NCBI GenBank assembly: GCA_947631955.1
Contig: CANRNJ010000007.1
Coordinates: 62,001 to 126,000, forward strand
From: an uncultured Lachnospiraceae bacterium
GTDB taxonomy: Bacteria; Bacillota; Clostridia; Lachnospirales; Lachnospiraceae
Length of the DNA stretch: 64,000 nt
Direction of reading: 5' to 3'
Both the position numbers and the translations under genes were made by a program. Of this stretch, positions 16,406 through 26,500 are shown piece after piece (position 1 is the first letter of the stretch; each line of letters opens with the position of its first letter). Below the pieces are notes generated by a model that was not told where the DNA came from, did not search any database, and was given only the letters and a program-made list of their open reading frames with translations.

Positions 16406-18130
16406 TTAATTGCTTTCGTTATAGTAAAGGCAAAAAAGATTTGCCGTTATATTCTTATTAAAAGTCTGCTCCAGTCGATCCTTCTGCTGCGTTTCTGCCG
16501 AAGTAACCACCACACTTTCCGGCGGATCGATCCGTTCCAGTTCTTCCGTATTTATCACTCGGATCGTTTGTTCCGGGATCTGCATCTGAAGGAAATCCAC
16601 AAAAGGGGCCGACCCTTCGTCCAGATACCATATCTCTGCTCCTTCTGCAGCGCTTGCTTTCAGCTGATCGGCTATTCTGAGATTGTCATAGACGACCTCG
16701 TTTAATGTATAGGTGTAATGCGTACTGATCTGCATCCCGGCGGCAGCCTCCATGACCAGTATCCCGGAAAGCAGCCACCCCGTACTGTTTCTCCACCGTC
16801 CAAGCCACACACAGGCACAGACCAGAAACATCATGCCAAGTCCGAGGAGCCATGTGTTTCGAAAGAAAGGTTCGAAGTCCACGCTTCCGTCTTCAAGCAG
16901 ATAGCTGAGGCATGGGACATGAAAACCTCGTATATGACCCAGATTCCTTCTTTCGATCTCACCAAGCAGAAACCAAGTCCCGGCTCCCAGAGCCGCTCCT
17001 GTCAATACAGTGCCGCGGATCAAAAACCTGCTTTTCAACATGGCTGCAAGTCCGATGGCCATCATTATCGGCACTAACAGCTCGTTGTACCGCCCATATA
17101 CTAAGCCATCGGCCAATGGTGAATTATACATATATATGCTGCTCACCGCGATCTGACCCGCTGCCGCCAACAGCAAAAACAGCGCCGTCCACTGAGCCGG
17201 AGCCGCCTCCTGCCGATTTCTGATTTCCCTTACAAGCGACACGCACTCTTTCAGGCACCAGCCAAGCCCCCAGTAAAATGTCCCGAAACTGGCAATGCCC
17301 AGATAATAGAGTTTTCCTGCCATCTCCTTGATCAACTGCAGGATTCCCGACGGGGTAAAGATCTTTGCTAACTTTGCTATCTGCCCGCTGTAATCGTTGA
17401 CCGCCAACTGCTCCGCCGATGCGTTGGTGAAGATCTCCGCAGTCGTCCGATCCTTCAGCCACAGCGCCGCTATACCAGACGCAAGCAGTACCGCACAGCC
17501 GATCACCACGCCGCGCTTTTTCCCTTTTCCAAAAGCACACCAACACAAAACAGCCAGTACGCAGGCCGCTGCCACGCCAACCGTCCGCATATGGACACAA
17601 TAGCCGTATATCAGGGAAACGGCCAGTGCCACAGCCGTCCGGATCTTCTTCGTTTCCATATAGCGTTGGAACAGATAGATGTCCAAAATAAACGCAAAAA
17701 AAAGAACGGCTTCCGTCATCGTCATCTGCATGTAATAGATCCACGCAGGATACAGTATTGCCGCTCCTCCTAACAGAAATCTAAACTCCGTCCGGATATC
17801 AGGAAAGAGTTTATTCAAGATCTCCGCTGTCAGAAACAGACTGCCGCACATCAAGAGCGCATTGACAGCGATCGCAGCACGATACGCCGCGATACCGCCG
17901 CCGAACACTTTCAATATCGGGAATAATATCAGGCTGTATCCAAAAGAATAATATGAGCCCAGTGACGCCACATCCGACCAGTCATAGCCTGCTATCCGCG
18001 CGGCGCTGGCCCAATAACCGAATTCATCCGGATACATGCTGAATCCGTAGATCTTTCGTATCCCATACTGAAAAATGCAGAAAATAATCAGCAGCACCCA
18101 TACTGCATATCTGTTCACTCTTACCCGCAT
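16406..18130 (-). CDS. GT39-like integral membrane glycosyltransferase
   Basis: About 574 residues with 11 or more hydrophobic segments. The N-terminal loop YPDEFGYWASAARIAGYDWS carries the acidic DE pair expected in polyprenol-sugar-dependent (GT-C) transferases, and a soluble C-terminal domain follows (about 490-570). The ATG at 18130 follows a purine-rich site; the alternative TTG at 18163 lies inside a hairpin and is unlikely. The neighbouring GT2 probably supplies its lipid-linked sugar. A remnant of a paralogue lies at 4147-4360. The acceptor (wall polymer, protein or glycan) is not readable. Confidence 0.75.
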   Translation of the reverse strand: MRVRVNRYAVWVLLIIFCIFQYGIRKIYGFSMYPDEFGYWASAARIAGYDWSDVASLGSYYSFGYSLILFPILKVFGGGIAAYRAAIAVNALLMCGSLFLTAEILNKLFPDIRTEFRFLLGGAAILYPAWIYYMQMTMTEAVLFFAFILDIYLFQRYMETKKIRTAVALAVSLIYGYCVHMRTVGVAAACVLAVLCWCAFGKGKKRGVVIGCAVLLASGIAALWLKDRTTAEIFTNASAEQLAVNDYSGQIAKLAKIFTPSGILQLIKEMAGKLYYLGIASFGTFYWGLGWCLKECVSLVREIRNRQEAAPAQWTALFLLLAAAGQIAVSSIYMYNSPLADGLVYGRYNELLVPIMMAIGLAAMLKSRFLIRGTVLTGAALGAGTWFLLGEIERRNLGHIRGFHVPCLSYLLEDGSVDFEPFFRNTWLLGLGMMFLVCACVWLGRWRNSTGWLLSGILVMEAAAGMQISTHYTYTLNEVVYDNLRIADQLKASAAEGAEIWYLDEGSAPFVDFLQMQIPEQTIRVINTEELERIDPPESVVVTSAETQQKDRLEQTFNKNITANLFCLYYNESN

Positions 18131-18164
18131 ATCAATCCGCTTTCCGCTGTCAATCCATTCCAAT

Positions 18165-18200
18165 GCTACGGCTCATTAAATGAGCCATAGCATGGTTGGA
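18165..18200 (-). terminator. Hairpin between the secreted-protein gene and the GT39-like gene
   Basis: ATGCTACGGCTCAT pairs with ATGAGCCATAGCAT around a two-base turn. No T run follows on either strand, so it may be an intercistronic stem or partial terminator rather than a full stop. Confidence 0.45.
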
Positions 18201-18222
18201 AAGTTTGACTGATTTTTTTACC

Positions 18223-18909
18223 TTAATACCGGATAATAGCATATGCGCCAGCGCCGGCCGTTGTTTCAAAGGTCACCGTGCTAGGATTTGTATCCAGATC
18301 CTCAAGGATCGCTACCTCACCGCCTGTACGCACACGAACTACCGCATAAGTCCTGCCGTTCTGTACGAAATTGCCGGGAAGTCCGATTGCTACGCGGATC
18401 CCCGGTCCGTCAGTAGGAAGCAGGCTGTACTTTCCGCCTGACATCTTACCGAACTCAATGTTCAGCATGGGGCCAACAACTGCTCCGCGGGAAGCCGCTG
18501 CCATGTCGATGACCTGTTTTGCCAGATAGCTCTTCTTGGGATCCATGTTGGAGAACTTAGCATAAGGCCTTTCTCCTGCTGCAAGGCCATAGCCCTGAGC
18601 AATGCTTGCTACCGGTGTGCTTACCGCTGTGCCGCTTACACTTGTCGCCAAGTAAACGCCGCTGACAGTGGACTGTACTCCGGCTACCGAACTGATGTGG
18701 GGAATCTCTGCAACAGATGTTACTGCACCGTCTGTAGACTGTGCAACGGCTGCTGCGACAATTGCTGTTACAGAACTGTCCGGACCCGCAGGGTCAGAAC
18801 CAGGCAACGGTGCTGTAGTAGATGCGAACACGCCCATTGCAGGAGCCATTGCCAGAGATGCTGCCAGTGCGCCCATCATCAGCTTTTTGATGATACTTGT
18901 TTTCATCAT
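18223..18909 (-). CDS. Secreted protein of unknown function
   Basis: About 228 residues. A signal peptide (MMKTSIIKKLMMGALAASLA, then cleavage after VFA) is followed by a Ser/Thr/Ala/Val-rich stretch (about 30-105). The C-terminal domain (about 110-228) contains SYLAKQVIDMAAASRGAVVG and a final beta-rich part ending in TAGAGAYAIIRY. No anchor or catalytic motif was seen. The start has AGGAGG five to eight bases upstream. The 5' leader contains a G10 run. It is transcribed away from an XRE regulator across a 316-bp divergent region. Family not recognised. Confidence 0.7.
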   Translation of the reverse strand: MMKTSIIKKLMMGALAASLAMAPAMGVFASTTAPLPGSDPAGPDSSVTAIVAAAVAQSTDGAVTSVAEIPHISSVAGVQSTVSGVYLATSVSGTAVSTPVASIAQGYGLAAGERPYAKFSNMDPKKSYLAKQVIDMAAASRGAVVGPMLNIEFGKMSGGKYSLLPTDGPGIRVAIGLPGNFVQNGRTYAVVRVRTGGEVAILEDLDTNPSTVTFETTAGAGAYAIIRY

Positions 18910-19225
18910 TCTCTCCTCCTTGTTCTTTTTTGTGTTGCGAAAGCAGAGGGGAAGATACCGATCTCCCCCCCCCCTCGCAAGCACACATACAACTTATGAA
19001 CCGCGTTCCCGCCCAGTCAAACAGGCACGCGCAAATGCTATTATTACTAGCATTTAGCTTATTATATGATATCATTAATATATTTTCAAGTATTTTTTTA
19101 GATACAATATAAAATGTGAAGAAAATCATAGAATATGGATGCTTCGGACCTCGGCAGAGGCAATCCGCAGCTTTGTTGAACCGGCTTAGGCGGAAAGCGC
19201 CGCTTTGAGCAGATTGTGTGAGCAA
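18910..19225. promoter_or_regulatory. Divergent regulatory region with a C10 tract
   Basis: Spacer of 316 bp between a secreted-protein gene (minus) and an XRE regulator (plus). It contains ten consecutive C (18965-18974), an AT-rich core with the near-palindrome TATATGATATCATTAATATA around 19055-19080, and candidate -10 boxes. The arrangement suggests that the regulator controls the secreted protein; this is inference. Confidence 0.45.
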
Positions 19226-19699
19226 ATGAACGATTTAACTTTGGAACAGTATTTGAAGCAGCTGCGGAAATCCTGCAACTATTCGCAGGAATTCGTAGCT
19301 TCGCATCTGAACATCACAAGACAGACTTATTCCCACTACGAAACGGGACGAATCAGTCCGCCTGTCAATTCCCTTTATAACCTTGCCAGACTGTATGGGA
19401 TCCCTGTGGAGAATCTGTTGGATTTGGTGGTGACCTACAATATTAGTAAAGACTTTACACTTGAGAACAGGCTTCGCAGCGACGGTATCGAAATGACTGA
19501 TGAACTGGATTCTTTTCTGAAATATATCAACGCTCCCGAAAATAGCAAAAAATTTAAAAATCTTGAGCGGCACGAAAAACTCTTACTTTATTATTATTCC
19601 ATGCTGGATGCCAGAGATCAGGACGATATCCTGACATTCATGAAAGTAAAACATCAAAAAAGGACTCCGGCGCAGCAAAGAGCCGGAGTCCAAAAGTAA
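19226..19699 (+). CDS. XRE-family transcriptional regulator
   Basis: A 157-residue DNA-binding protein. The HTH_3 domain spans about residues 5-65: LKQLRKSCNYSQEFVASHLN, ITRQTYSHYETGRISP (recognition helix) and LARLYGIPVENLLDL. The C-terminal part is helical with no known sensor. ATG chosen at 19226; a TTG lies seven codons upstream. Its 3' end overlaps a perfect ten-base-pair hairpin that terminates the convergent addBA operon, so the last 13 codons (RTPAQQRAGVQK) are shaped by that terminator. Probably regulates the divergent secreted-protein gene. Confidence 0.85.
   Translation: MNDLTLEQYLKQLRKSCNYSQEFVASHLNITRQTYSHYETGRISPPVNSLYNLARLYGIPVENLLDLVVTYNISKDFTLENRLRSDGIEMTDELDSFLKYINAPENSKKFKNLERHEKLLLYYYSMLDARDQDDILTFMKVKHQKRTPAQQRAGVQK
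19656..19691 (-). terminator. Terminator of addBA
   Basis: On the minus strand GGACTCCGGC, a 10-nt loop, GCCGGAGTCC, then TTTTTT. It is embedded in the 3' coding end of the plus-strand XRE gene. A second weaker hairpin (TCCGGCTT/AAGCCGGA) lies nearer the addA stop. Confidence 0.9.
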
Positions 19700-19732
19700 G
19701 CGGTCCGGCTTCCTTTTGAAAGCCGGATCCGT

Positions 19733-22700
19733 TTACAGTCTGATCTCTTCACCGAGTTTAAACGAATACAGGATACGTTCCGTACCATGGTATCCAAAAG
19801 CCTGCTCCAGCGCTTCCGCATAATAATCCAGCTGCACCCGGTAACGCTTGACAAGTTCCTGCGCCGTATCCACCGCGTCCGTCTTGTAATCCAGAAGGAC
19901 ATATCTTCCGTCTTCCTCAAAAAACACGTCGATGATCCCCTGTATGAGCACGGTTTCTTTGTCAGGAAAGCCGCTGTTCAGACGGCTGGCCGGCAGCCCC
20001 ATCACGAAAGGCTGTTCTTTGTAAAGCCTTCCTTTCCGCGCAGCTTCCCCCATTCTTCCGGCGGCCGCTCCTGTCAGGAACTTCACGATCTTCGGGATCG
20101 AAACGACCGCACGGTAATCTTCCGACAGCCTTCCCGTACCTCTCATATCCGCAAGCTGCTCTTCCAACAGGGCAGCGGCAGCCTGTTCATCCTTATTTAC
20201 TTCGGCAGTCAGCCTTGTGAAGTCAAACAGTTCCATCACCTTATGGAAAGCGCTTCCGCGCATGGACCCGCTGACGCTTTCGTCTTTTGCCAGAAAAGCA
20301 GGCAGGTAGGGGACCACCGTTTCTTCCTCAAACAGTTTCCGGGAAAAGTCGGTTTCTTCCTCCATTCCCGCCAATTTCAGTTCCGAAACGGTCGTCTTTG
20401 TATACAGCTGTTCCAGATTGCCATGCGGATACCGGTAGGAAAAATTATGTGACAGTTCTGTCATAAGTCCTGTATCCGCGTCTTTCGCGGCATCCGACAG
20501 GAGCAGTCTGCGTTTTGCATCCGCCATGCGCACGGTTTCTTCCAGTTTTTCTTCCACGGTTTCTTCCCATCCGGACAGGGTCACGCGGATATTCATATCC
20601 CGCTCATACAGAGGGCCGCCGCCTTCTGCCGGAAGGCCATACGCCTCATACAGCGAATCCGCACACCGGTTTCTCGCGATGGCCGCCAGAATCAGATCCA
20701 TAAATCCATTCGCCCGAAGGAGCGCATCATAGGGCAGAAGCGTTCTTGTATGCCGCCTTATGGGCAGCAGCGATGCGATCGTTTTGTCCGGCGACCGCAG
20801 AGTTCCTGTCAGGATCAGCTTTTCTTTTGCTCTCGTCATGGCCACATACAGCACGCGCATCTCCTCCGCCAGATTATCGGTCTTAAGCTTCTCCGCGATC
20901 ACATTTTTACGCAGGTCGCGCCCGCGGACCCGCCTGACAGGATCCACATAATCCACGCCTATGCCTTCGTCTATATCCAAGACCATGGAGCCGGTCCTAT
21001 CACGCATCTGGAACCCTTTGGACAATCCCGACACAAAGCAGACCGGGAACTCCAGTCCTTTGCTTTTATGGATGCTCATGATCCGCACAACGTCCGAATT
21101 TTCATCCTCAAGCCCCGCTTCCCCGTAATCCACTTCGTACTTTTCAAGCTGCTCAATATAGCGCAAGAAGTGATACAATCCGAAATAGCTGGTCCTCTCA
21201 TAATCGGCCGCCTTGGTGAGCAGCATTTCCACATTGGCGCGCCGCTTGCCGCCTTCCGGCTTTACCGCCGCATAATGCAGATAATCGGTTTCCCGCAGGA
21301 TCACCTGTATCAGTTCCTGCACGGAGAGGTACACGGCCATGGCGCGGTAACGTTCTATCCGCTCCAAAAAAGAGGCGGCCTTTTTTACAAGTTCCGGCGG
21401 CACGCCGGTATCCGGGCCCTGTGCGGTATCCGGCTCCTGCACAGCGTTATCCGCCTGCTGCGAGGTATCCGGACCCTGCACGGCGTTATCTGCCTGCTGC
21501 ACGGTATCCGGGCCCTGTGCGGCGGCGCAGGCCCGCAGCGCGTCATACAGATAATGTTTCTTGGGAAAGGCGGCGCGGATCCTTGCGATCTCTTCCTCCT
21601 CGAACCCGCCCAGATAGGCATGCAGGACGCCGTACAGCGGTATGTCTTGAAGGGGATTGTCCAACACCCGCAGAAACTGCAGCAGTTCCTGAACTTCAGC
21701 CGCCTCAAAATACCCGGTACGGGAAGTCATATGCACCGGGATTCCTTCTTCTTCCAGTGCTTTTTTAAAGATTTCATCCCAACCGGAAACGGTCCGCAGC
21801 AGAATGACCATGTCCCGGTAAGCTGCGGGCCTGAGTTTTCCGCTGCTCTTATCCGTCACCTGAAGACTGCGCATAAGTTCCTTGATCTTCGCCGCAACGC
21901 CGTACGCTTCCTGCTCTTTAGCCGACAGGTCCTCCGGCTTCTCATCCGTCCGGAAAAGAAGAAGTTCGGTATCGTCCGCCTGCGGATCCGGCTGTTCCGG
22001 ATAGACCGCGCCTTCATGGAGGGCCGCCAGATCGTCGTATACAATGCCGCCGATATCCTTGCCCATGATCTGCTCAAACAGGGTATTGACACTGTTAAGC
22101 ACCTGCGGGCGGCTTCGGAAATTCTGATGAAGATCGACTTTCTCCAGAGGCGGCTGATCGCCGTAGGTTTCATATTTTTCCAGAAAAAGTTCCGGTCGTG
22201 CCAGACGGAACTTATAGATGCTCTGCTTTACGTCGCCTACCATGAAGCGGTTGTATCTTCCCTCCTGCTCCCCTGAAATACAGGAAAGAATACATTCCTG
22301 AATGAGATTGCTGTCCTGATATTCGTCGATCAGGATCTCATGAAAACAGCTGCGGTATTCGAGCGCCGTCTGCGTCGGCACATAGCTGCCGTTTTCATCG
22401 GCATCGGCGAGGACCGTAAGCGCCAGATGCTCTATATCGTCAAAATCAAGAATGTTCCTGCTGCGTTTCTTCTCATCATATGCCTTTTTGAACGCAAGCG
22501 TCAGATCCGCCAGCGCCGATACGGCCGCCCCGCACGCCTCCATATGCCTCACGGTCTGTTCTTTTTCCTCGAAGAAAAAATTCTGCTGTATATCGGTAAG
22601 TTTCTCCTTTACCTCCGTTCGGATGCCTTTGACCATCTCTCTTACGACGGCGCTAACGGCCTCGTCTTTTTTGGAAGGCAGACGATCGAACCGCATCTCT

Positions 22701-23548
22701 TTGAAAGCGGCGTACATTGCGTCCCAGCCCTTCCCGGATGCATCCAGCAGCGCCCGCACCATGGCCCGTTCCCGTTCAAGGACCTCTTCATACATATACG
22801 GTCCGCCTTCTTCGCCGCACATCCGTACCGCCTCGTCCAGTTCTTCTTCACAGTCCTCCAACATGAGTCGCGTCCTGCGCATCATATCCCGGATCCACGG
22901 GATCTGTTCAAGATCCGGCCCTTCTCCCTGTGTTTCTTCCAATATAATGCGGTAATCTTTCTTTCTCTCTTCAAGCCACCTCTCCGGGAACGGCGTGCTC
23001 ATGGCAAAATCATAGAGTTTCCACACAATATCCTCCACGGCGCTGTCCCTGCTGCCCGTGCTGAAATATTCCATGCACCGGATGAAATCCGGCTCCTGTG
23101 CGGCATAACACCGCTCCAGTACATCTTCCAGCACTTCCTGCCGCAGCAGCCTGTCTTCACCCTCCTCGGCGATCCGGAACCCCGGATCCAGTCCGATCGT
23201 ATGGAACTGGCTGCGCAGTACGAAAAGGCAGAAACTGTCTATCGTTGTGATCTTTGCATTGTGCATCAGTGCGTTCTGTTTCTGCAGATGCTCGTTTTCC
23301 GGCTCCGCGGCCAGTCTTTCGGCCAGCGCATCGGCAACACGCTCCCGCATCTCCGCGGCTGCGGCGTTCGTAAACGTCACCACAAGCAGCCTGTCTATGT
23401 CTACGGGATGTTCGGGATCGCTCACCATCTTAACGATACGTTCCGTCAGCACCGCCGTCTTACCCGATCCGGCGGCGGCCGACACGAGCAGATTGCAGTT
23501 CCTTGCGTCGATAATATGCTGCTGCTTTTCCGTAAAAGAAACGCTCAT
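19733..23548 (-). CDS. addA: ATP-dependent helicase/nuclease subunit A (AddA)
   Basis: Subunit of the AddAB (RexAB) helicase-nuclease that processes double-strand breaks for RecA loading. At 1271 residues it is normal in size. UvrD-type helicase domains open with LVSAAAGSGKTAVLTERIV (Walker A, about 20-38), then DFDDIEHL, ILIDEYQDSN (Walker B), GDVKQSIYKFR, VRIMSIHKSKGLEFPVC and LYVAMTRAKEKL. The C-terminal RecB-like nuclease domain includes YVLLDYKTDAV. Start behind GGAAAGGA, 24 nt after addB. An extra tract near residues 675-710 contains tandem GPDTxQQADNAV repeats, not part of the conserved fold. Confidence 0.97.
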   Translation of the reverse strand: MSVSFTEKQQHIIDARNCNLLVSAAAGSGKTAVLTERIVKMVSDPEHPVDIDRLLVVTFTNAAAAEMRERVADALAERLAAEPENEHLQKQNALMHNAKITTIDSFCLFVLRSQFHTIGLDPGFRIAEEGEDRLLRQEVLEDVLERCYAAQEPDFIRCMEYFSTGSRDSAVEDIVWKLYDFAMSTPFPERWLEERKKDYRIILEETQGEGPDLEQIPWIRDMMRRTRLMLEDCEEELDEAVRMCGEEGGPYMYEEVLERERAMVRALLDASGKGWDAMYAAFKEMRFDRLPSKKDEAVSAVVREMVKGIRTEVKEKLTDIQQNFFFEEKEQTVRHMEACGAAVSALADLTLAFKKAYDEKKRSRNILDFDDIEHLALTVLADADENGSYVPTQTALEYRSCFHEILIDEYQDSNLIQECILSCISGEQEGRYNRFMVGDVKQSIYKFRLARPELFLEKYETYGDQPPLEKVDLHQNFRSRPQVLNSVNTLFEQIMGKDIGGIVYDDLAALHEGAVYPEQPDPQADDTELLLFRTDEKPEDLSAKEQEAYGVAAKIKELMRSLQVTDKSSGKLRPAAYRDMVILLRTVSGWDEIFKKALEEEGIPVHMTSRTGYFEAAEVQELLQFLRVLDNPLQDIPLYGVLHAYLGGFEEEEIARIRAAFPKKHYLYDALRACAAAQGPDTVQQADNAVQGPDTSQQADNAVQEPDTAQGPDTGVPPELVKKAASFLERIERYRAMAVYLSVQELIQVILRETDYLHYAAVKPEGGKRRANVEMLLTKAADYERTSYFGLYHFLRYIEQLEKYEVDYGEAGLEDENSDVVRIMSIHKSKGLEFPVCFVSGLSKGFQMRDRTGSMVLDIDEGIGVDYVDPVRRVRGRDLRKNVIAEKLKTDNLAEEMRVLYVAMTRAKEKLILTGTLRSPDKTIASLLPIRRHTRTLLPYDALLRANGFMDLILAAIARNRCADSLYEAYGLPAEGGGPLYERDMNIRVTLSGWEETVEEKLEETVRMADAKRRLLLSDAAKDADTGLMTELSHNFSYRYPHGNLEQLYTKTTVSELKLAGMEEETDFSRKLFEEETVVPYLPAFLAKDESVSGSMRGSAFHKVMELFDFTRLTAEVNKDEQAAAALLEEQLADMRGTGRLSEDYRAVVSIPKIVKFLTGAAAGRMGEAARKGRLYKEQPFVMGLPASRLNSGFPDKETVLIQGIIDVFFEEDGRYVLLDYKTDAVDTAQELVKRYRVQLDYYAEALEQAFGYHGTERILYSFKLGEEIRL
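21410..21525 (-). repeat. Tandem repeat inside addA
   Basis: About 42-bp units (TATCCGG..CCTG and GCGTTATCYGCCTGCTGC on the plus strand) repeated about two and a half times, coding in frame for QGPDTxQQADNAV. Probably a slippage-prone linker. Confidence 0.7.
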
Positions 23549-23572
23549 AGGATTCCTTTCCTGTCCGTCCGG

Positions 23573-26500
23573 CTACTCCCCGCCGTCCAGTTCCTTGTGT
23601 ATCATCTCCATCGCTTCATCAAAACTCATCTTGGGCAGCCGCCGCATCCGATATCCCGCGACCCGCCCGTCAAAACCGCATACGCTCTTGTAGGAACAGT
23701 AGGTACACGCCTGATTCCCGCCCTGTTCATACGGATTGACCGAGATAGTCCCGTCAAGGATCTCGGTTCCGATCTGGCGGATCTTTTGGTTTACATAATT
23801 TGATACTGCTGCCATGTCTTCTTCATTTATGACACTTGAGCCAGCTGTGAAGCTCCCGTCTTTTTTCCGCTCCAGAGGCAGGATATCCGATTTTGTGCTA
23901 AAATCCCGGTCCAATAATCTAACACTCGTGTCATTTTCATTGACTATTCCGGTCATCGCCAGTCTGCGCAGCAGTTCGCCGTTGATCTCCTCCGGTGTCA
24001 TATCGGCTCCGTTCTCCACCACCGGATCGTCGATGTGATAGTACAGCATTGCCGCAGGCACTATCTTTTTGTCCGGATGTTTTTTCTGTTCCATTTCCAC
24101 CGCCGCGTTCATGTAGACCACCAACTGCAGCTGCAGCCCGTAGTAGAGCGCCGCCAGATCGAATCTGCGGCTGCCCGATTTATAATCGATGACCTTGACA
24201 TAGACCGTATCGTTGTCCTCGCACGCATCCACCCTGTCGATACGCCCGCTCAGGCGCATTTTCTCCTGATCGTTCAGCGCAATGTTGAACGAATCCAGAT
24301 CATCCGTCACAGAGAAGGACATCTCAAAACGTTCCGGAACGAAGGATCCTTTTTTGAGCTGCTGCTGTAACGTCAGCACGGTACGCGTCAGGATCCTCGT
24401 CATTCTCTCTATAAGATACCGGTTGCGCGCGCTGCTGTATAAGATTGTTTCGCCGTAGACCGCCGCATACGCTTCGACAGCCTCCGTTACCATGCGCCGC
24501 GCCTCTTGGCTCGGAAAATCGAACCATGTATATCCGTTTTCCTCCAGTTTCCGGGCAAACAGTTCCAATACGCTGTGAAAAACATTTCCTATATCCACAT
24601 CCTTGAAGCTGTATTCTCCCCGCTCTTTCAGCGCCAGTCCATACTGCAGGAAATGTGCATACGCACACGCCGCATACCGCTCCAGACGGCTGACGCTGTT
24701 CTTTAAGACGGTGCCGTAGAGCATCCGGGTCACCGTCTTGGAAAGCGGCGTATCCCGATAGCAATAGAACGCCGTATCCGTCAGCTGTCCCACGATCCTG
24801 CGGTATTCCGGCAGATCTTTATAACTGTGGTACAAAGCGTACATGCGCCGCCCGGCTTCCCCGGACAGCCGGCCGCCGGCATAATCCCTCAGCATATCCG
24901 CCAACACGCCTATCCCGTCCGCGCCGCACACGATCTGCTCTTCGGCCGGGTCCTCCTCCGGCCTCTTAGGCGTCAGGGACGGATAAAGTTTGCGCACCAG
25001 ATCGATCAGGTAAGCGGGACGGATGCTGTGCCCGTTGTTATCTACTTTGGCGTAGGACAGATACAGTTTCCCGGACGGTTTGGTCATATTCAGATACAGA
25101 TACAATCTCTGGATATACATCTGCTGTCTGGGCGTAGGCGCCAGTTCTAGCCCGGATCCTTGAAGGAACTCTCTGTCCATGTCCGAGATGATGCCGCCGT
25201 TATCCGCCTCTTTGGGAATGTTGCCGTCATTGATGCCTAGGAAAAACAAGATTTTGACCTGTTTCAGACGGGTCCTTTCTATGTCGCCTGCCAGAACGCG
25301 GTCCACATTCTGGGGGATCGTCCCCACGCTGATCTCCGCAAGCCCCGAATCCAAAATATCCGAAAACTCCTTCAATTCCATCTCTTCGTCCGCAAGAAGT
25401 TCATGGATCTGATCCAGCAGATCGACCACCAACACATAGATCTGCCCATATTCCTTGGCGCGGGCAAGATCCCCCTCCTCTTTAAACTGCTGCTCGTAAT
25501 GCGCCAGTTTCTGCTGTGATCCGTTTACGACCAGAAAGTCATAGAGCGCCCGCACCATGCCGCCTGCCGTCTGCGCCGGTTCAAGAAGCGGGGCAAGCTG
25601 TTCCAGCAGTTGTACACGCATGGCATTGTATTGTTCCAGACGCTGCAGCGCGGACTCTTCCCCTTCCGGATCTTCCTCTTTATAGACGAAGATGTCGTTC
25701 CATCTCTTCTTTCCGCGGATGCCGAATCTGCGGATATAATTCTCCAGACGGTCTATATCTTCCGTTTCAAATCCCGTCAGGCCCGTGCGGAGATAATGGA
25801 ACACCGATTCGTAACTAAAGTCCTGAAGAACGATCTGAAGCGCGCTTCTGATATATTCCGCAAAAGGATTGTGCAGTATCCCGCGCGTGCGGTCCAGATA
25901 GATGGGGATGCCAAATTTGGCAAATTCCTCCTCAATGGCGCTGCCGTATGCTTCCATGTCGCCGGTAACGACCGCGATATCTCTGTAATACAGATCCTGA
26001 CCGCTGTTTTCGGCGTCCGCGAGCAGTCTGCGGACAGCGATGCAGGTCTGGCGCACTTCTTCCCGCGGAGTGGACGCCTCGCTCAGATTCAAATGCTCCA
26101 CCGGCCCCTCGTACACATCCGACGGATAACGGAATAAATTGCGCTCCATATGCGACAATTCCGGATTGTCGGCAAAACGCGGCAGCCTGCCGTTTATCCT
26201 GTCAAGACACCACACCGCCTTCTCCTCCTCCGCCTCGATCTGCCGGGTAAGTCTGCGAAGATCCGACACGGTCTTTTTGCTCAGATGAAAAAGTCTGTGT
26301 TCCCCGTCAAGCTGATAGGGATTCTCCCTGTCGTCGATCGTCACCGTGACGATAACTTTTTTACTCAATCCGATCAGTTCCTGGATCACGCGGTACTGCA
26401 CCGGGGTAAACCCGGTAAAGCCGTCAAATGCGACTACGCTGTTACGGATGATCCCGGATTTGGGCAGCGCCTCCCGCAGACGGTCCAGCGTTTCCTCCGT

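Noticed and set aside
15413-16705. 430-codon plus-strand frame opposite the GT2 and GT39-like genes
   Set aside because: Antisense to two clearly recognised genes; its product has no family features.
20750-23803. Long plus-strand open frames opposite addA and addB
   Set aside because: They are antisense shadows of GC-rich coding sequence, with no ribosome sites or recognisable domains.
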